64,000 nt of DNA from an uncultured Clostridia bacterium (GCA_947087265.1 CAMUBY010000005.1:1-64000), one strand, 5' to 3'. Counted from the first letter of the stretch, positions 8,095 through 18,839 are shown. Numbers and translations are program-made. Notes: generated from the sequence alone by a model not told the origin.

Positions 8095-11000
8095 TTAACT
8101 TCTTCTGCGCGAAGAAAACCGCGTAGAATAATCGGGCAAATCGTCTACCTTCGCATCTTTTGTTGCATCGATAGTCGTAGTGGTAGTCGTAGTCATAACG
8201 GAACCGGGCTGTACCGTCGGCTGAGGTGCAGACGTTTGCGGTGCGGGTTGCTGTACGACCACAACGGGTTTTTCAGCTAATGGAAGATTCGGCTGTGCCG
8301 ACGGTTCGGATTTTTGTATCTGAGTCTGTACGGTTACGGGCGCAGACTGCTGAGAATATTCTCGACGCAAACGTTCCTCCAACTCACGCAGTTTACGTTC
8401 TTCTTCGTTGCGGCGGCGTTCCTCTTCCAGGCGGTGCATCAATTCCATTTGCTTGATTTCCATTTCATGAAGTTTTCGCTCTTCTTCGCGCGCACGTTGC
8501 TCGTTTTCACGCTGAACCGCTTGCTTCCACTCGATTTCTTTAAGACGGTCGTCTATATCGCGCTTTTCTTCCAACTCGTGGACTTTTGCTTCAAGTTCGC
8601 GGACACGTTCATCGCTTGCAGATGTTAATTGCATTTGCGGCGACTGTTGCTGCATTCCGCCGTACCGCATCATCCACATAAGCTCTTCCATATTGCGCAA
8701 TTTTGCTTCCAATTCATGAACGCGTTCGGCACTCGGGTCATACGGTCCGTGATAATAAACGGAATTATCCATGCGCTCTTTCCGCCGCAGTTCAATGCTC
8801 TGCAAGCGTTCATTGCGCTCCTGTTCTTCCTGTTCCATCTTCTGGCGGTCTTGCTCGCGCGAAGCTGCAATCGTTCCGAGAAACCGCTCTACGCGCGCCT
8901 GATGACCGAATTCGTCTTTCAGTTCACCCTTCACTTCGTCTTTGATTTGCTCGGCAGAAACATTCTCGTACGGTTGAACGGGCGGCGCCTCCTTGATTTG
9001 CGGTTCGGGCTGTACGGCAGGTGCCTGCACAGGCGGTACCGATACGATAACAGGCTGTCCAATAACAGTCGGCTGCTCCGCAGTAGGCTGAGCCGGCGCA
9101 ACGGGCTGAGTAGCAGCGGGCTGCGATTTTAATTCTTGCCGTAAATCACGAAGTTCCTGCTTTAAGTCGTTCTTAATATCGATGAGTTGTTCAGACGATA
9201 CCGCAGGCTGAACGGGCTGTTGCATTCCCACAGGCATGACGGGCATACCGACGCCGTTCCTGTTGTTACCGCCGTTATTCATTGCCATTAGGCGGTCAAG
9301 CCGCTCTTCTTCGCGGCGGCGTTCCTCTTCCCGTTTTTCTTTTTCTCGGCGCGCCGCATTCTTCTTGCGTCTGACGAGAATCCCTGTAATCAAAACGATT
9401 ATTAGAAGCAGCACGGCAAGCGCAATTACAAACCAAATCCAAACCGCTAACCCCAACCATTTTTGCGTAAAAAAGTTAGTTGCTCCGTTAAAGGTAAAAC
9501 TGTGTACGGATTCGGCGAATTCTACGCTCCCCTCAAATCCGCTCTGCACGACAGCAGAAACGGTATAAGTTTCCCCTGCTACCAATTTATCCGAAGATAC
9601 CGTTTCGCCGTTCTTGTCTTGATAAACAAAACTGATGTAAGCGAGGATATCGGCAGGCACGTCCGCAAGTACAGGCGCTTTCCCCGCTTCTTCTTTCCAA
9701 CTTGACGCAGGAACCGAATAAGGCAAAATTTTCCATTCAAGCGTGAAGGAATCGCCGTCCGAAAACGTTACGGCAAACCCGAGGTTTTTAGCCGTTGTTG
9801 CAACATTCTCTTTCCAGTGATAATCGGCATTTTTCAGCGAGATTGTAACATGATATGTGCCTGCTTTCGTTGCGGAAATATCCGCACCTGAAAGTTCCAT
9901 GTACTTACTGTTGAATCCGATGAGCAAATCCTGAACATTGATGGGTTTGCCTGTAAACGTAGGATTGTCGTTCAACGTCGGTTTTAAGACATCGCCGTTT
10001 TCATCGGGCGCGCCCGGCTCGTTCGGGTCAATCGGGTCAATCGGGTCAATGGGAACGGAAGGTTCTTCTTCAACCGTAAATTTTACGGTATACTGCGTGC
10101 TGTTACCCGTTTCAGACGTCACCGTAACCGTAAGCGTATGCTCGCCCGACGACGTCGCCGAAAGATTCAAAGTCTTATCTTTTTCCGTGTTTTTTCCGCT
10201 GTATAGCGTTGAACCGTCTAATTTAATATGAACAGTAGAATATGTTCCGTTTTTCGAGGTGACAACAGACAATTTATCTCTGTCTGCAAACGCAACGGGT
10301 TTCTCTATGCTGAATTCAACGCTTGATGCAAGGTCAGCCCCTGATTTTGAAATCAAATCCGTGCCTGCATTTTTAACCGCCAATGCGGACAGCGTATTTT
10401 CTTCCTCACCCGCCTTTCGCGTAACGTTCAAATTGACCGATTTTGTGTTTTTACCGTCTTCTGCCGTTATCTTAACTGCAATCGTAGTGGTCTGTCCTAC
10501 CGTCAACGCAACGTTTCCGCTCGGCGAATATGTAACCGTTGCGCCTTCGCTTACCGTCGGTTTTAAGTTGGAAGTATTCAGAGCGGTAACGGAATACGGC
10601 ACTTCCGCTTTATAGTTATTTCCGTCTTTGGAAATAGAAACTCCGTTTTGCGTACTTGTAAGCCCCGTAATTTCGCAGGCACTTGAAGGCTCCGCAAAAG
10701 AAATCGTTATATTTGTTCCGGCTGTATTGTGCTCAATCGGTTTTGCCTTCATATCGGAAATACCAATTGTATCTATGGTAATTGCGGAATTGCCCGATAA
10801 AGTCGCACCTTCCTTTACGGATAGTTTGTAGCCGCCGACGACAAAGGAATTTACCGTAATAGGATTTCCGTTGTCATGGACTTCAAGTTTCACGTTTCCG
10901 TTTTCCTTGTTGCTTCCCGCTTTGTTCTCGGTTGCTTTGAAAGTATTGGCTAGCCCCGGATTTTTTAACTCGGTAGCGATTGCAGTAGGCGTCATGTACT

Positions 11001-11283
11001 CTTTGAACTCAAAAATATCCTTATCCACGTTTATCGTGAACTGTGCCCCGAATATTTCCGTAGAGTTATTCGAAACGACTCCGTAAACTATTACATCTTT
11101 ATTCGTTGCATTGGTTTTGATTTGAGTCACATTGCTGTAAGCGGTAAAGGTAAGATTACCTGCGGCCCGAACCGTTTTTTCCGCCATAAATGAGGGTGCT
11201 AAAAAAGTAACGGCAACTATCAGGCAAAAAACTGCCGTCATGAAAATAGATTTAATTCTTGCCCGCATATTTGTTATTTTCAT
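8095..11283 (-). CDS. Membrane-anchored protein with cohesin-like domain and long cytosolic coiled coil
   Basis: 1062 residues. Signal peptide (about 1-41, ending VRAAG), then a cohesin-like beta domain (about 42-200; FGAQFTINVDKDIFEFKEY resembles the cohesin core strand). Then come cadherin-like beta-sandwich domains (about 205-400), a Pro/Asp linker (PIDPIDPIDP), another beta domain, one transmembrane helix (about 611-640), and a cytosolic tail of about 420 residues. The tail is Glu/Arg/Gln-rich coiled coil plus Pro/Gln/Val stretches. Its ATG overlaps the stop of the upstream dockerin gene (ATGA), so the two are translationally coupled. It probably anchors the partner; the cohesin call is by fold pattern and needs a profile search. 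Confidence 0.78.
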   Translation of the reverse strand: MKITNMRARIKSIFMTAVFCLIVAVTFLAPSFMAEKTVRAAGNLTFTAYSNVTQIKTNATNKDVIVYGVVSNNSTEIFGAQFTINVDKDIFEFKEYMTPTAIATELKNPGLANTFKATENKAGSNKENGNVKLEVHDNGNPITVNSFVVGGYKLSVKEGATLSGNSAITIDTIGISDMKAKPIEHNTAGTNITISFAEPSSACEITGLTSTQNGVSISKDGNNYKAEVPYSVTALNTSNLKPTVSEGATVTYSPSGNVALTVGQTTTIAVKITAEDGKNTKSVNLNVTRKAGEEENTLSALAVKNAGTDLISKSGADLASSVEFSIEKPVAFADRDKLSVVTSKNGTYSTVHIKLDGSTLYSGKNTEKDKTLNLSATSSGEHTLTVTVTSETGNSTQYTVKFTVEEEPSVPIDPIDPIDPNEPGAPDENGDVLKPTLNDNPTFTGKPINVQDLLIGFNSKYMELSGADISATKAGTYHVTISLKNADYHWKENVATTAKNLGFAVTFSDGDSFTLEWKILPYSVPASSWKEEAGKAPVLADVPADILAYISFVYQDKNGETVSSDKLVAGETYTVSAVVQSGFEGSVEFAESVHSFTFNGATNFFTQKWLGLAVWIWFVIALAVLLLIIVLITGILVRRKKNAARREKEKREEERRREEERLDRLMAMNNGGNNRNGVGMPVMPVGMQQPVQPAVSSEQLIDIKNDLKQELRDLRQELKSQPAATQPVAPAQPTAEQPTVIGQPVIVSVPPVQAPAVQPEPQIKEAPPVQPYENVSAEQIKDEVKGELKDEFGHQARVERFLGTIAASREQDRQKMEQEEQERNERLQSIELRRKERMDNSVYYHGPYDPSAERVHELEAKLRNMEELMWMMRYGGMQQQSPQMQLTSASDERVRELEAKVHELEEKRDIDDRLKEIEWKQAVQRENEQRAREEERKLHEMEIKQMELMHRLEEERRRNEEERKLRELEERLRREYSQQSAPVTVQTQIQKSEPSAQPNLPLAEKPVVVVQQPAPQTSAPQPTVQPGSVMTTTTTTTIDATKDAKVDDLPDYSTRFSSRRRS

Positions 11284-14200
11284 ACTGCACCCGCTCCTTT
11301 TACGCTTAAACCGGCAAAGATGTCAAACGTACCTTCTGTGTAACCGTTCAGCGCCGCTTTATCGAAAATATCCGGCAATCCTCCGCTTTCGTTCACGTCC
11401 CCCGCAAGCACATACGCTTCCCCGAAATCGGTAGGGTCTTCCGTGTAAGCATTCAGCGCCGCTTTATCGAAAATATCTACAACTCCGTCTCCGTTCACGT
11501 CTCCGCGCACGACAAGCGTAAGCGAATCTACAAGCGTTTCGTCTTCAAAAATTTTCAACACAATGTTCGTGGCAATCAAACTCGTAAAGTCTGTTATTTC
11601 CTCGCCTTCCGCATTGAATACCCTAATATCTTTATTAACGAACTGTGCCATGATATCTGCCAGACTATCGCCTGCGGCGATATTGGTAAGATATACAGGA
11701 TTTGCCTCGTCAAATTCGTGCGTTTTGAAATCGATTCCCTCACCGCTGCCGTTAATAAATTTGAAAGTATTGTTGTTTTCAATCACTTCAAACAACTTTC
11801 CTTTCTCGTCTTCGGGAACGGCTTGCAACGCTTCCTTCGCCGCAGTAACCGCATTCATTGCCTCGTTCAATTCTTCAAGCGTAACGCCGTCTTTTGCAAA
11901 CAGCGTATCGAGTGCGGCAACCGCATCCGTATAAACCGACCAGGTTTCCGCAGTGTATTTTTCTGCATTTGCGTCAATGAACGTATGCTCGTTTTCGCTG
12001 AATTGTTTTGCCAACGTAACGTCCAGCAACAGCGATTCGTAGTCCTTTAACAATTCGGACATTTCGTCAATTTCCTGTTGCGTGGAATCGGTACGGTTTT
12101 TCAAACTGATTGCGCGTGCAAGTAAATCTTCAACCGCTTTGAACGAGCCGTCCGAATAATACACGCCGTTTTCAAGACTGTTTCCCTGCTCAACAAAAGT
12201 TTGCACGATTCCAATTTGTTTAACAAGTTCACGGATATCTACAAGTCCGCTGATTGCATCTAAAAGATTACCGCATACTTCCCCGTAGACGGCAGGGTCC
12301 TTTTCTTCGGCGGATAAATAGTCTTTCGCCGCCGCAAGTTTTTCCGAAAGAATGCCGAAAGAGGCAGCCGTATAGTCTGCGCTTTGCTTTGTTTCCGCAA
12401 GCGCAATGATTTTTTCAAGCGCGTCCGTCGTAAAGACAAGCGCTTCCCTTGCCGCCAGCAAGTTGCTGTACGAAGCAATATAATCATCCAGCGAAATCGT
12501 TTCGTCGGCTACGTCAGTTCTGCTCTTATCTAACTGCGTTTTGAATTGATTGTAACTTTCTGTCTCGAAATACTCTACGGGGTAAAATTTGTCGCATTCG
12601 TCGATTAAACTCTGTAACCGCGTTTTATCAACAACAAGAGCCGCGATTGCCGTTTCGATTTGCGCGATAGCTTTATCTACGTCCTCTATCGTTGCATCGT
12701 GGTTGTCGAGAACAGACAAACCGTTTTCAAGCGCTTCGCCCAAAACCTTAAAACTTTCAGCCGTGTAGCAATCGGAAACTTTGACGTCTTCACCGAATTC
12801 CTCGACTGCGGTGTCCATTTTTTCCTGCGTATCGGTAATCAGTTGCTGCAAGGCGCTTTTCTTAGGAACAAGCGCATTCACAGCGTCTCTGAGCGCACCG
12901 ACAGACGCAATTACTTTGTCGTAGGTAATTTCTACGGTTTCATATTTTCCCGCTTCTTCATTCCATTCTTCCTTGTTATAAACGTGAGTTGCGTTTTCAA
13001 TTTGGTTTTGAAGCGCTTCGATGCTTTCCTCCGTGTAAGAAAGGGTCAAGTTTTCTTTGCATTGTTCGATAAACGCTTTGAACGCTTCCATATCGGGTTT
13101 CAGCGTATCGAACGCCGTCGCTAAATCTTCGAGCGCTTGCACATATTCCTGCACGGTGAATTCGCCGCTTTCTAACATGGCTTTGGCTTTTTGTGCATAT
13201 TGCTGAATCAGCTCATAAGAATCATCGGTAACAAATTCTTCTTCTAATTCGTCGAAACGGTCGACCGATTCTTCTAAATCGTCTGTAATAATTTCCAATC
13301 CGTCGATTGCGTCGGAAAGCAAACTGTAAAGCAGGCTGATATCGTCTTCACCTAAATTTTCGGTATCGATGTTTTCTTTTACATAGTTGAGTTGCGTACT
13401 CAGTCCGCTGACCGACGACTCGGTGAAATAGTTTTCGTAAGTCAGAAGCCCTTCCGCTTTCGCAATCAAATTTAACAGATTCTGCTTGTCTACACGTAAT
13501 CCGTCGATTGCGGCAAGAAGTTCGTCCAGACAGAGCTGTACTTCGTCCAGCGTCAATTTAACGGCAGTATTTTCAAGAAGGCGTTTTGCCGCGTCGTACT
13601 TCGCCTGTAAAACGGCAATCGATTCAGCAGTGTAAACGTTCTCCTGCGCCTGTCTGTTAAGCAGATTTTCCGCTTTCTGAATTCTCTCCTCCAACTCGGA
13701 AGTATCTACGATAAGCCCGACAACGGCGTCGTCAAGCGCGGCAAGCGCGTCTGAAACGTCTTTGACTGATGCCGTTTTGTTCAGAATAACGCCGTTTGCA
13801 GCAGTGAGCGCCGTTTGCAGCACGTTCCAAGTACTTTCTTCGTAAATGACGAATACTTTCAGGTTTCCGTTATCGTCTAAAATCCATTTCCCTTCGTTGT
13901 CCTGACGGTACTTGGTATTCGTCCAAGTGCTTATCTCGCGCGCACGCTCGACCAGCGCGTCTTTGTTGGGTTTCAATTCGCCGAACATTGCTTCAAAGCG
14001 AAGTGTATACGCCATAACGTCTTCATTGGTATGCGCTTCGTCGTCAAGCATTTCCTGCGCTTCGGCTGCCAATGCTTTTAACGCGTTGACGCTCTCCGCC
14101 GCATAAATTTTCGGGTCGATATAATTTTCGTCGGTTTCGTCCGTAACCCTGCGGATATAGCCTTTCAGTTTATCGGTATCGGCTTTGAGCGCATCGAGCG

Positions 14201-17200
14201 CACTTTGAAGTTCGTGCGCAGACGCCTTTACTTCTGCAATGTCTTTGCTTTGACTATCGAGCAAAGCCTGTGCGTTTTCTTTCGCCGTCTTTAAGGCATT
14301 CAACGTTTCGGGCGAATAGAAATTCAGATAAGTTTCGTCGCTCAGAATTTCCTCGGCGCGTGCGATTAACTCCGCAAGATATTCAAGATTCAAATCGAGA
14401 TTCTGAATCGCTTCATGCAAATCGACAACCGCATTATGAATCTGTTCCTGCGTGGCGTCTTTGTTTTCGTATACGGTTTTTGCTTCCGCCAGAACGTCTT
14501 GCAGTTTCTGCCACGTTTCCGCCGTGTAGATTGCATAGTCCTCTTCTTCGGCTTCCGCGCGTTTAATCAGTTGTTCGAGCTCGGTTTTGTTGAGTTCAAG
14601 CCCGTCGTAAGCCGCCTTTAAGTCGGCATAAGCCCTATCTATCGTTTTGGAAATTTCCACAAAAGTTTCGGGCGAAGCATAGAGTTGAAGCGCGGTTTCC
14701 GCATCGTGCACGGGCTGTTCGAGCGCGCTAAACGTTGCTTCGGAATAATATTCTTGATTGAGCGCCAACACCTTGTAATAAAGTTCTTCGAGCGGCTTTT
14801 TATCGAGCAACAGCCCGTTGAGCGTAACGTTCAAATCGAAGATAGCGTCCTGAATATCCCGCGAAGTTGCTTTTTCGTCTTCCTGCACTCTGATTGCGTT
14901 ATTGAGCGCAGTTTCGAATACAGCGTAGTTTTCAAATTTACTTGCGGTAATTCGGTTGGTTTCGTCTTTGATTGTTACAAGATTGTTCTCTTTATCATAC
15001 TCAGCCAAAACGCCGATGCTCGCGTATGCTTTGATAATTTCGTTTGCAATCTGCGTTTTATCGAGTTGCAGTTTCGAGAGCGCTTCTCTTAAATTTTTCG
15101 TTGCCTCGATTACCTCATCCGCAGTTGCCGACGCGTTATTATTGACCTCGACAGCCGCCATCAGTTTTTCCAAAAGCGCATCGTACGCCTCTTTGGGATA
15201 ATCGCTTGCGTTCAGCGAAGTAGCCTCTTCGATTGCTTTGTTCAACTCCGATTTATCAACTCTCAAATTACCGACGGCAACCTGCAAAGCATTGTAAACG
15301 ACTTTTACGTCGCTGTTACGGTATTTGTTGGAATTATCGTCTAAAATGTCTTTTGCGCCCTTCAACAGACTTTCAATGACGGAGAAATTCGAGTAATATT
15401 CTTTATTCGGATAAATCTCTCTGATAATCTTATTGTAATAACTTGAAAGTTCTACTTTATCCGCTCTCAGACCATCGATAGCCGTTTGAAGCGCGGCAAT
15501 ATCCTGCGCTTTCTGTTTTTCGGTAATCTTTCCGCTCAAATCCCTATCGGCATTGCTGATTGCTCTTGATAGCACCGAATAGGTCGCTGTGCTCCAATCT
15601 GATTGTTTATATTTCTTCGCCTGATTCAGAAGCGCAACAAGTTCGGAAGTATCTACAATCAAGCCCCTCAGCATCGGGAAACCGCCGTTCACCTGCGGGT
15701 CGTGCGACCACACTTCGCTCATATCCCAATCGAGCGCGCCCGTATTGAATACCGAACCCGCCTGAATATCGGCTACCGTCGTTTGCGTGCCGCCGTTGAT
15801 GGCGCCCGCACCCGCGCCTTTCGCGGCAGGGAACTCCGTTTCTACATAGTAACAACCCTCGCTCTCGGCAGGTTTTGCTGAGTAATAAGTGTTGTAATAG
15901 CCAACCTGAAGCCACTTACCCGTTGAAGTTACCTGCCCCAGTTGCATCACGCTCAAACAGTTTTTCACGTGCATGGCGTTCGTAACATTAGCAGAAGTAT
16001 TATAAGATGTGCCGACGATACCGCTTGCGAACGCACCGTACGTTGAAGAGGATGCGCCGCCGTTTCTGATTGCCGAAATCGTGCCGTTATAATAGCAGTT
16101 CGACACGGTTGTGGCACCCATCAAACGCCCGACGATACCGCCTGCAAACGCCCAGCCGTTACCCGCGTGGCTATCGGTAACCGTGGATTTTGAATAACAA
16201 TTTGTAACGGTAGATTGGGGCGCAACGCAACCCGTATTGTTTTCTGCCGAAACATCTTCGGTATACACATACGCGCCGAGCGGTTTTGTCATCTCTCCGA
16301 TAAGCCCGCCGCAACCGTAACCTGCCGAGAGCGAACCCGTTACGCTTCCTGCCGTATAGCACCTGGAAACGTTCGACCCATAGGCATAACCGATGAGCCC
16401 GCCCGTTCTTGAGCCGCCGCTGACGTTTGCGGAAGAGAAACATTTTACAAAATTGTTCCCGTCGTAATTGCAATAACCGCAGAGTCCGCCTACGTTGGTT
16501 GCTTTTACCGCAGTAACCGTGCCGCCGATAATCGCGCAATTTTCCACATAGAGATTACCGGGAGATACGCCAATCAAAACCCCCACGCTCGTAACCGAAC
16601 CCGTGTTGTATATCTTTGCGTTTTCTACAATGATATTCCGGAACGAAGAATTGAAGGTGTAACCGAAAAGCGCAGTATTCGCCGCAGAAGAGGTAATATT
16701 AACGTTAAGCATTCTGTGCTCGCCGCCGTCGTAATTTCCGCGGAATGATTTTGCCCAGGTCGGTCCCGTTACGCCTACGCCCGTAAGGTCTAAATCGGCT
16801 GTTTGCAACAAATATTGCCCTGCATACAAATCTTTGGCTGTATTGACGTTGTTGCTCATTTCCTTGAAGTCTTCGGCGGTTTCAATCAGAATGGGATTGT
16901 ATTTACTGCCCAAAGGCTGTTCGGGAATGCCTAAGTCTTTCAGATAGGGAAATCCGTCGTTCGCGCCTGGAATAATCGTCCAGGTGTCGCCGAAATCCCA
17001 GCCGAGCGACATATAAGTAAAATAATCTTTCAGTTCATCGAGACTCTTCGCGCCACCGATACTCACCCTGTTTGCAGAAGCAGAATGAAGTCCCTTTCTT
17101 GCCGAAAGGAGAATATCTTCGTTATAGTAGTTGGGTTTTCCGTCAATCACAAACGGATAATAACACTTCGAACCGTAAACCCAACCGCCTGCAACAGGCG

Positions 17201-18503
17201 CGGATATATTGTAAGTATAGGGAGAGAGCCCGGAAACCTGTTGGGAAGCCACGGCGCACCCGCCGACATAGACATTAGAACGGGCAACCGCGCCGAAAAT
17301 ACCGCCCGCGTTTGCATTCCCAGAAGAATAAGACGAACGCGTCAACACATTGCCCGTAAAAAGACAGTCTTCAATGTAGGTTGTTCCCGGTGCGCTAATC
17401 GAAGCAACGATACCGCCCGAACCTGCGCCGCCATTAGGATTAACAACATTGATATCGCCTGTTGCAAGACAGTTTGTTAATTTACACGCTTGGCGCACAG
17501 TTTCTGCGGAATTCCCGGGCATGACTGTCCTTCCCATAAAGCCGACGATTCCCGCTGCTGTTCCCCCCGCCTTAGTAGAAATGGCGCCCGTAGAATAACA
17601 GCGGTCTAACCGCATTCCGCCGCCCCAGCCGACAATTCCTCCTGCAATTCCCGTTGAAGTAGCCGTAACTCTCGCAGTGGTAGCACAAAGCGATATGAAA
17701 ACGCCCGCATGGTCGGAACCGTCTGCGCCCATAGAATATGGGGTGGTTCCCTCTACAACGCCGACCAATCCGCCTACATAGTAAGCCCCCACAACTTCGG
17801 TAGGAACCTTATCCGCCCCAACGCCTTTCACGCTACAGTTATCAATCGTAATGCCGCCGTCAAATCTGCCAACTACACCACCTATAAGACCACCAACATA
17901 ATAACTTGCAGACATAATAGAGCCGCCGACAACGTGGCAATTCCGAATCGTTCCGGGTCGACCTGTAGCCGAATCGAAATAACCCACCAAAGCTCCCGTA
18001 TAAACGCCCGTAGTCGATGCAATTACGGGATTATACAAAGTAAGGTTTTCGATTGTTGCGCCCGTGGTGTAACCGAATAACCCTTTTCCGTTTGCCTTTT
18101 GGTTAATGTACAAATTGGAAATGGTATGGTTCTGCCCGTCGAAATTGCCGAAGAACCGTTTCGAGGTGCCGATAGACGTCCAGGTAATTCCTGCAAGGTC
18201 TAAATCGTTTTCGAGAACGATATACTTATCCTGATAATTTGTTCCTGCATTGACGCTCGTTGCAAGAGACTTCAACTCGTCGACCGTAGAAATAGTAATA
18301 GGGTCTTCCTGTGTGCCTGCCCCCGTTAAAGCGTTTACCGTTTCGTTATGTTTGCCGAAATGCACGATTAAAAGTGCGCCTGTGATAATCGCCGCACTGA
18401 AAAGCAACGTAAAAGCAGAAATCAGTAAAATTCTCAACCGATTGTTAGATTTTACTTTTTCCTTCGTACAAGGGTATTCAGTTGTTTTTCTTATGTAGCC
18501 CAT
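11280..18503 (-). CDS. Giant GLUG/FIVAR surface protein with C-terminal dockerin
   Basis: About 2407 residues from ATG 18503, which has AGAGGA upstream; an upstream in-frame start at 18590 is less likely. A transmembrane or signal segment lies at about 25-47 (LLISAFTLLFSAAIITGALL). A beta-helical GLUG-rich region follows (about 70-960; recurring GLFGY, IENC, GGIVG and GNFDG marks). About 18-20 FIVAR-type three-helix repeats come next (about 980-2230), each with Y/T-A/ES...L..AL..A and a terminal D...L..L. The C-terminus is a type I dockerin with two Ca-binding loops, GDVNGDGVVDIFDKAALNAY and DVNESGGLPDIFDKAALNGY. FIVAR repeats act as stalks in adhesins. The dockerin should bind a cohesin, plausibly the next gene product. 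Confidence 0.88.
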   Translation of the reverse strand: MGYIRKTTEYPCTKEKVKSNNRLRILLISAFTLLFSAAIITGALLIVHFGKHNETVNALTGAGTQEDPITISTVDELKSLATSVNAGTNYQDKYIVLENDLDLAGITWTSIGTSKRFFGNFDGQNHTISNLYINQKANGKGLFGYTTGATIENLTLYNPVIASTTGVYTGALVGYFDSATGRPGTIRNCHVVGGSIMSASYYVGGLIGGVVGRFDGGITIDNCSVKGVGADKVPTEVVGAYYVGGLVGVVEGTTPYSMGADGSDHAGVFISLCATTARVTATSTGIAGGIVGWGGGMRLDRCYSTGAISTKAGGTAAGIVGFMGRTVMPGNSAETVRQACKLTNCLATGDINVVNPNGGAGSGGIVASISAPGTTYIEDCLFTGNVLTRSSYSSGNANAGGIFGAVARSNVYVGGCAVASQQVSGLSPYTYNISAPVAGGWVYGSKCYYPFVIDGKPNYYNEDILLSARKGLHSASANRVSIGGAKSLDELKDYFTYMSLGWDFGDTWTIIPGANDGFPYLKDLGIPEQPLGSKYNPILIETAEDFKEMSNNVNTAKDLYAGQYLLQTADLDLTGVGVTGPTWAKSFRGNYDGGEHRMLNVNITSSAANTALFGYTFNSSFRNIIVENAKIYNTGSVTSVGVLIGVSPGNLYVENCAIIGGTVTAVKATNVGGLCGYCNYDGNNFVKCFSSANVSGGSRTGGLIGYAYGSNVSRCYTAGSVTGSLSAGYGCGGLIGEMTKPLGAYVYTEDVSAENNTGCVAPQSTVTNCYSKSTVTDSHAGNGWAFAGGIVGRLMGATTVSNCYYNGTISAIRNGGASSSTYGAFASGIVGTSYNTSANVTNAMHVKNCLSVMQLGQVTSTGKWLQVGYYNTYYSAKPAESEGCYYVETEFPAAKGAGAGAINGGTQTTVADIQAGSVFNTGALDWDMSEVWSHDPQVNGGFPMLRGLIVDTSELVALLNQAKKYKQSDWSTATYSVLSRAISNADRDLSGKITEKQKAQDIAALQTAIDGLRADKVELSSYYNKIIREIYPNKEYYSNFSVIESLLKGAKDILDDNSNKYRNSDVKVVYNALQVAVGNLRVDKSELNKAIEEATSLNASDYPKEAYDALLEKLMAAVEVNNNASATADEVIEATKNLREALSKLQLDKTQIANEIIKAYASIGVLAEYDKENNLVTIKDETNRITASKFENYAVFETALNNAIRVQEDEKATSRDIQDAIFDLNVTLNGLLLDKKPLEELYYKVLALNQEYYSEATFSALEQPVHDAETALQLYASPETFVEISKTIDRAYADLKAAYDGLELNKTELEQLIKRAEAEEEDYAIYTAETWQKLQDVLAEAKTVYENKDATQEQIHNAVVDLHEAIQNLDLNLEYLAELIARAEEILSDETYLNFYSPETLNALKTAKENAQALLDSQSKDIAEVKASAHELQSALDALKADTDKLKGYIRRVTDETDENYIDPKIYAAESVNALKALAAEAQEMLDDEAHTNEDVMAYTLRFEAMFGELKPNKDALVERAREISTWTNTKYRQDNEGKWILDDNGNLKVFVIYEESTWNVLQTALTAANGVILNKTASVKDVSDALAALDDAVVGLIVDTSELEERIQKAENLLNRQAQENVYTAESIAVLQAKYDAAKRLLENTAVKLTLDEVQLCLDELLAAIDGLRVDKQNLLNLIAKAEGLLTYENYFTESSVSGLSTQLNYVKENIDTENLGEDDISLLYSLLSDAIDGLEIITDDLEESVDRFDELEEEFVTDDSYELIQQYAQKAKAMLESGEFTVQEYVQALEDLATAFDTLKPDMEAFKAFIEQCKENLTLSYTEESIEALQNQIENATHVYNKEEWNEEAGKYETVEITYDKVIASVGALRDAVNALVPKKSALQQLITDTQEKMDTAVEEFGEDVKVSDCYTAESFKVLGEALENGLSVLDNHDATIEDVDKAIAQIETAIAALVVDKTRLQSLIDECDKFYPVEYFETESYNQFKTQLDKSRTDVADETISLDDYIASYSNLLAAREALVFTTDALEKIIALAETKQSADYTAASFGILSEKLAAAKDYLSAEEKDPAVYGEVCGNLLDAISGLVDIRELVKQIGIVQTFVEQGNSLENGVYYSDGSFKAVEDLLARAISLKNRTDSTQQEIDEMSELLKDYESLLLDVTLAKQFSENEHTFIDANAEKYTAETWSVYTDAVAALDTLFAKDGVTLEELNEAMNAVTAAKEALQAVPEDEKGKLFEVIENNNTFKFINGSGEGIDFKTHEFDEANPVYLTNIAAGDSLADIMAQFVNKDIRVFNAEGEEITDFTSLIATNIVLKIFEDETLVDSLTLVVRGDVNGDGVVDIFDKAALNAYTEDPTDFGEAYVLAGDVNESGGLPDIFDKAALNGYTEGTFDIFAGLSVKGAGAV

Positions 18504-18612
18504 AGTCTTACCCGTCCTCTTTATCGTTCCGTTTCCTGCAAGCAATTCTTCAATTCGATACAGCAGCGATACTAAACAAGCACGCTGCAAAGTTTATAAT
18601 TTCAGTAATAAC

Positions 18613-18641
18613 ATTATACACCTAATTTTCACTAAAATCAA
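18613..18641 (-). promoter_or_regulatory. Promoter of the giant surface protein operon
   Basis: Minus strand TTGATT (complement 18636-18641), 17-base spacer, TATAAT (complement 18613-18618). The roughly 100-base leader contains a GCAGCG/CGCTGC inverted repeat before the AGAGGA ribosome binding site. Confidence 0.75.
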
Positions 18642-18722
18642 TGCTTTTCTGAAAAACTTTCAAATCGGTCGCTTTCATTTTTTTCGCCGTAAATTGATTT
18701 CCGTATATAAAATAAAACATTA

Positions 18723-18758
18723 AAACGGCAAACTTCTTATGAAGTCTGCCGTTTTTTG
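18723..18758 (-). terminator. Terminator of tRNA-Leu(UAG)
   Basis: AAAACGGCA.ACTTC and its complement around TTAT, followed by A/T-rich tails on both sides. It directly abuts the CCA end of the tRNA gene. Confidence 0.85.
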
Positions 18759-18839
18759 GTGCGGACGACAAGATTTGAACTTGCAAGGTTTCCCATCGGA
18801 TTCTAAGTCCGACGCGTCTGCCAATTCCGCCACGTCCGC
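18758..18839 (-). tRNA. tRNA-Leu(UAG), CCA encoded
   Basis: Minus strand. Acceptor GCGGACG pairs with CGTCCGC, followed by A and encoded CCA. The anticodon stem TCGGA/TCCGA encloses loop CTTAGAA (anticodon TAG). Long variable arm as expected for Leu; T-loop GTTCAAATC. Confidence 0.95.

Noticed and set aside
10020..10062. Short direct repeats that look like a CRISPR or microsatellite
   Set aside because: They encode the PIDPIDPIDP linker of the anchor protein. No CRISPR array was seen anywhere.
15603..15915. Overlapping open frames inside the giant FIVAR gene
   Set aside because: Shadows of a long, strongly supported coding sequence.
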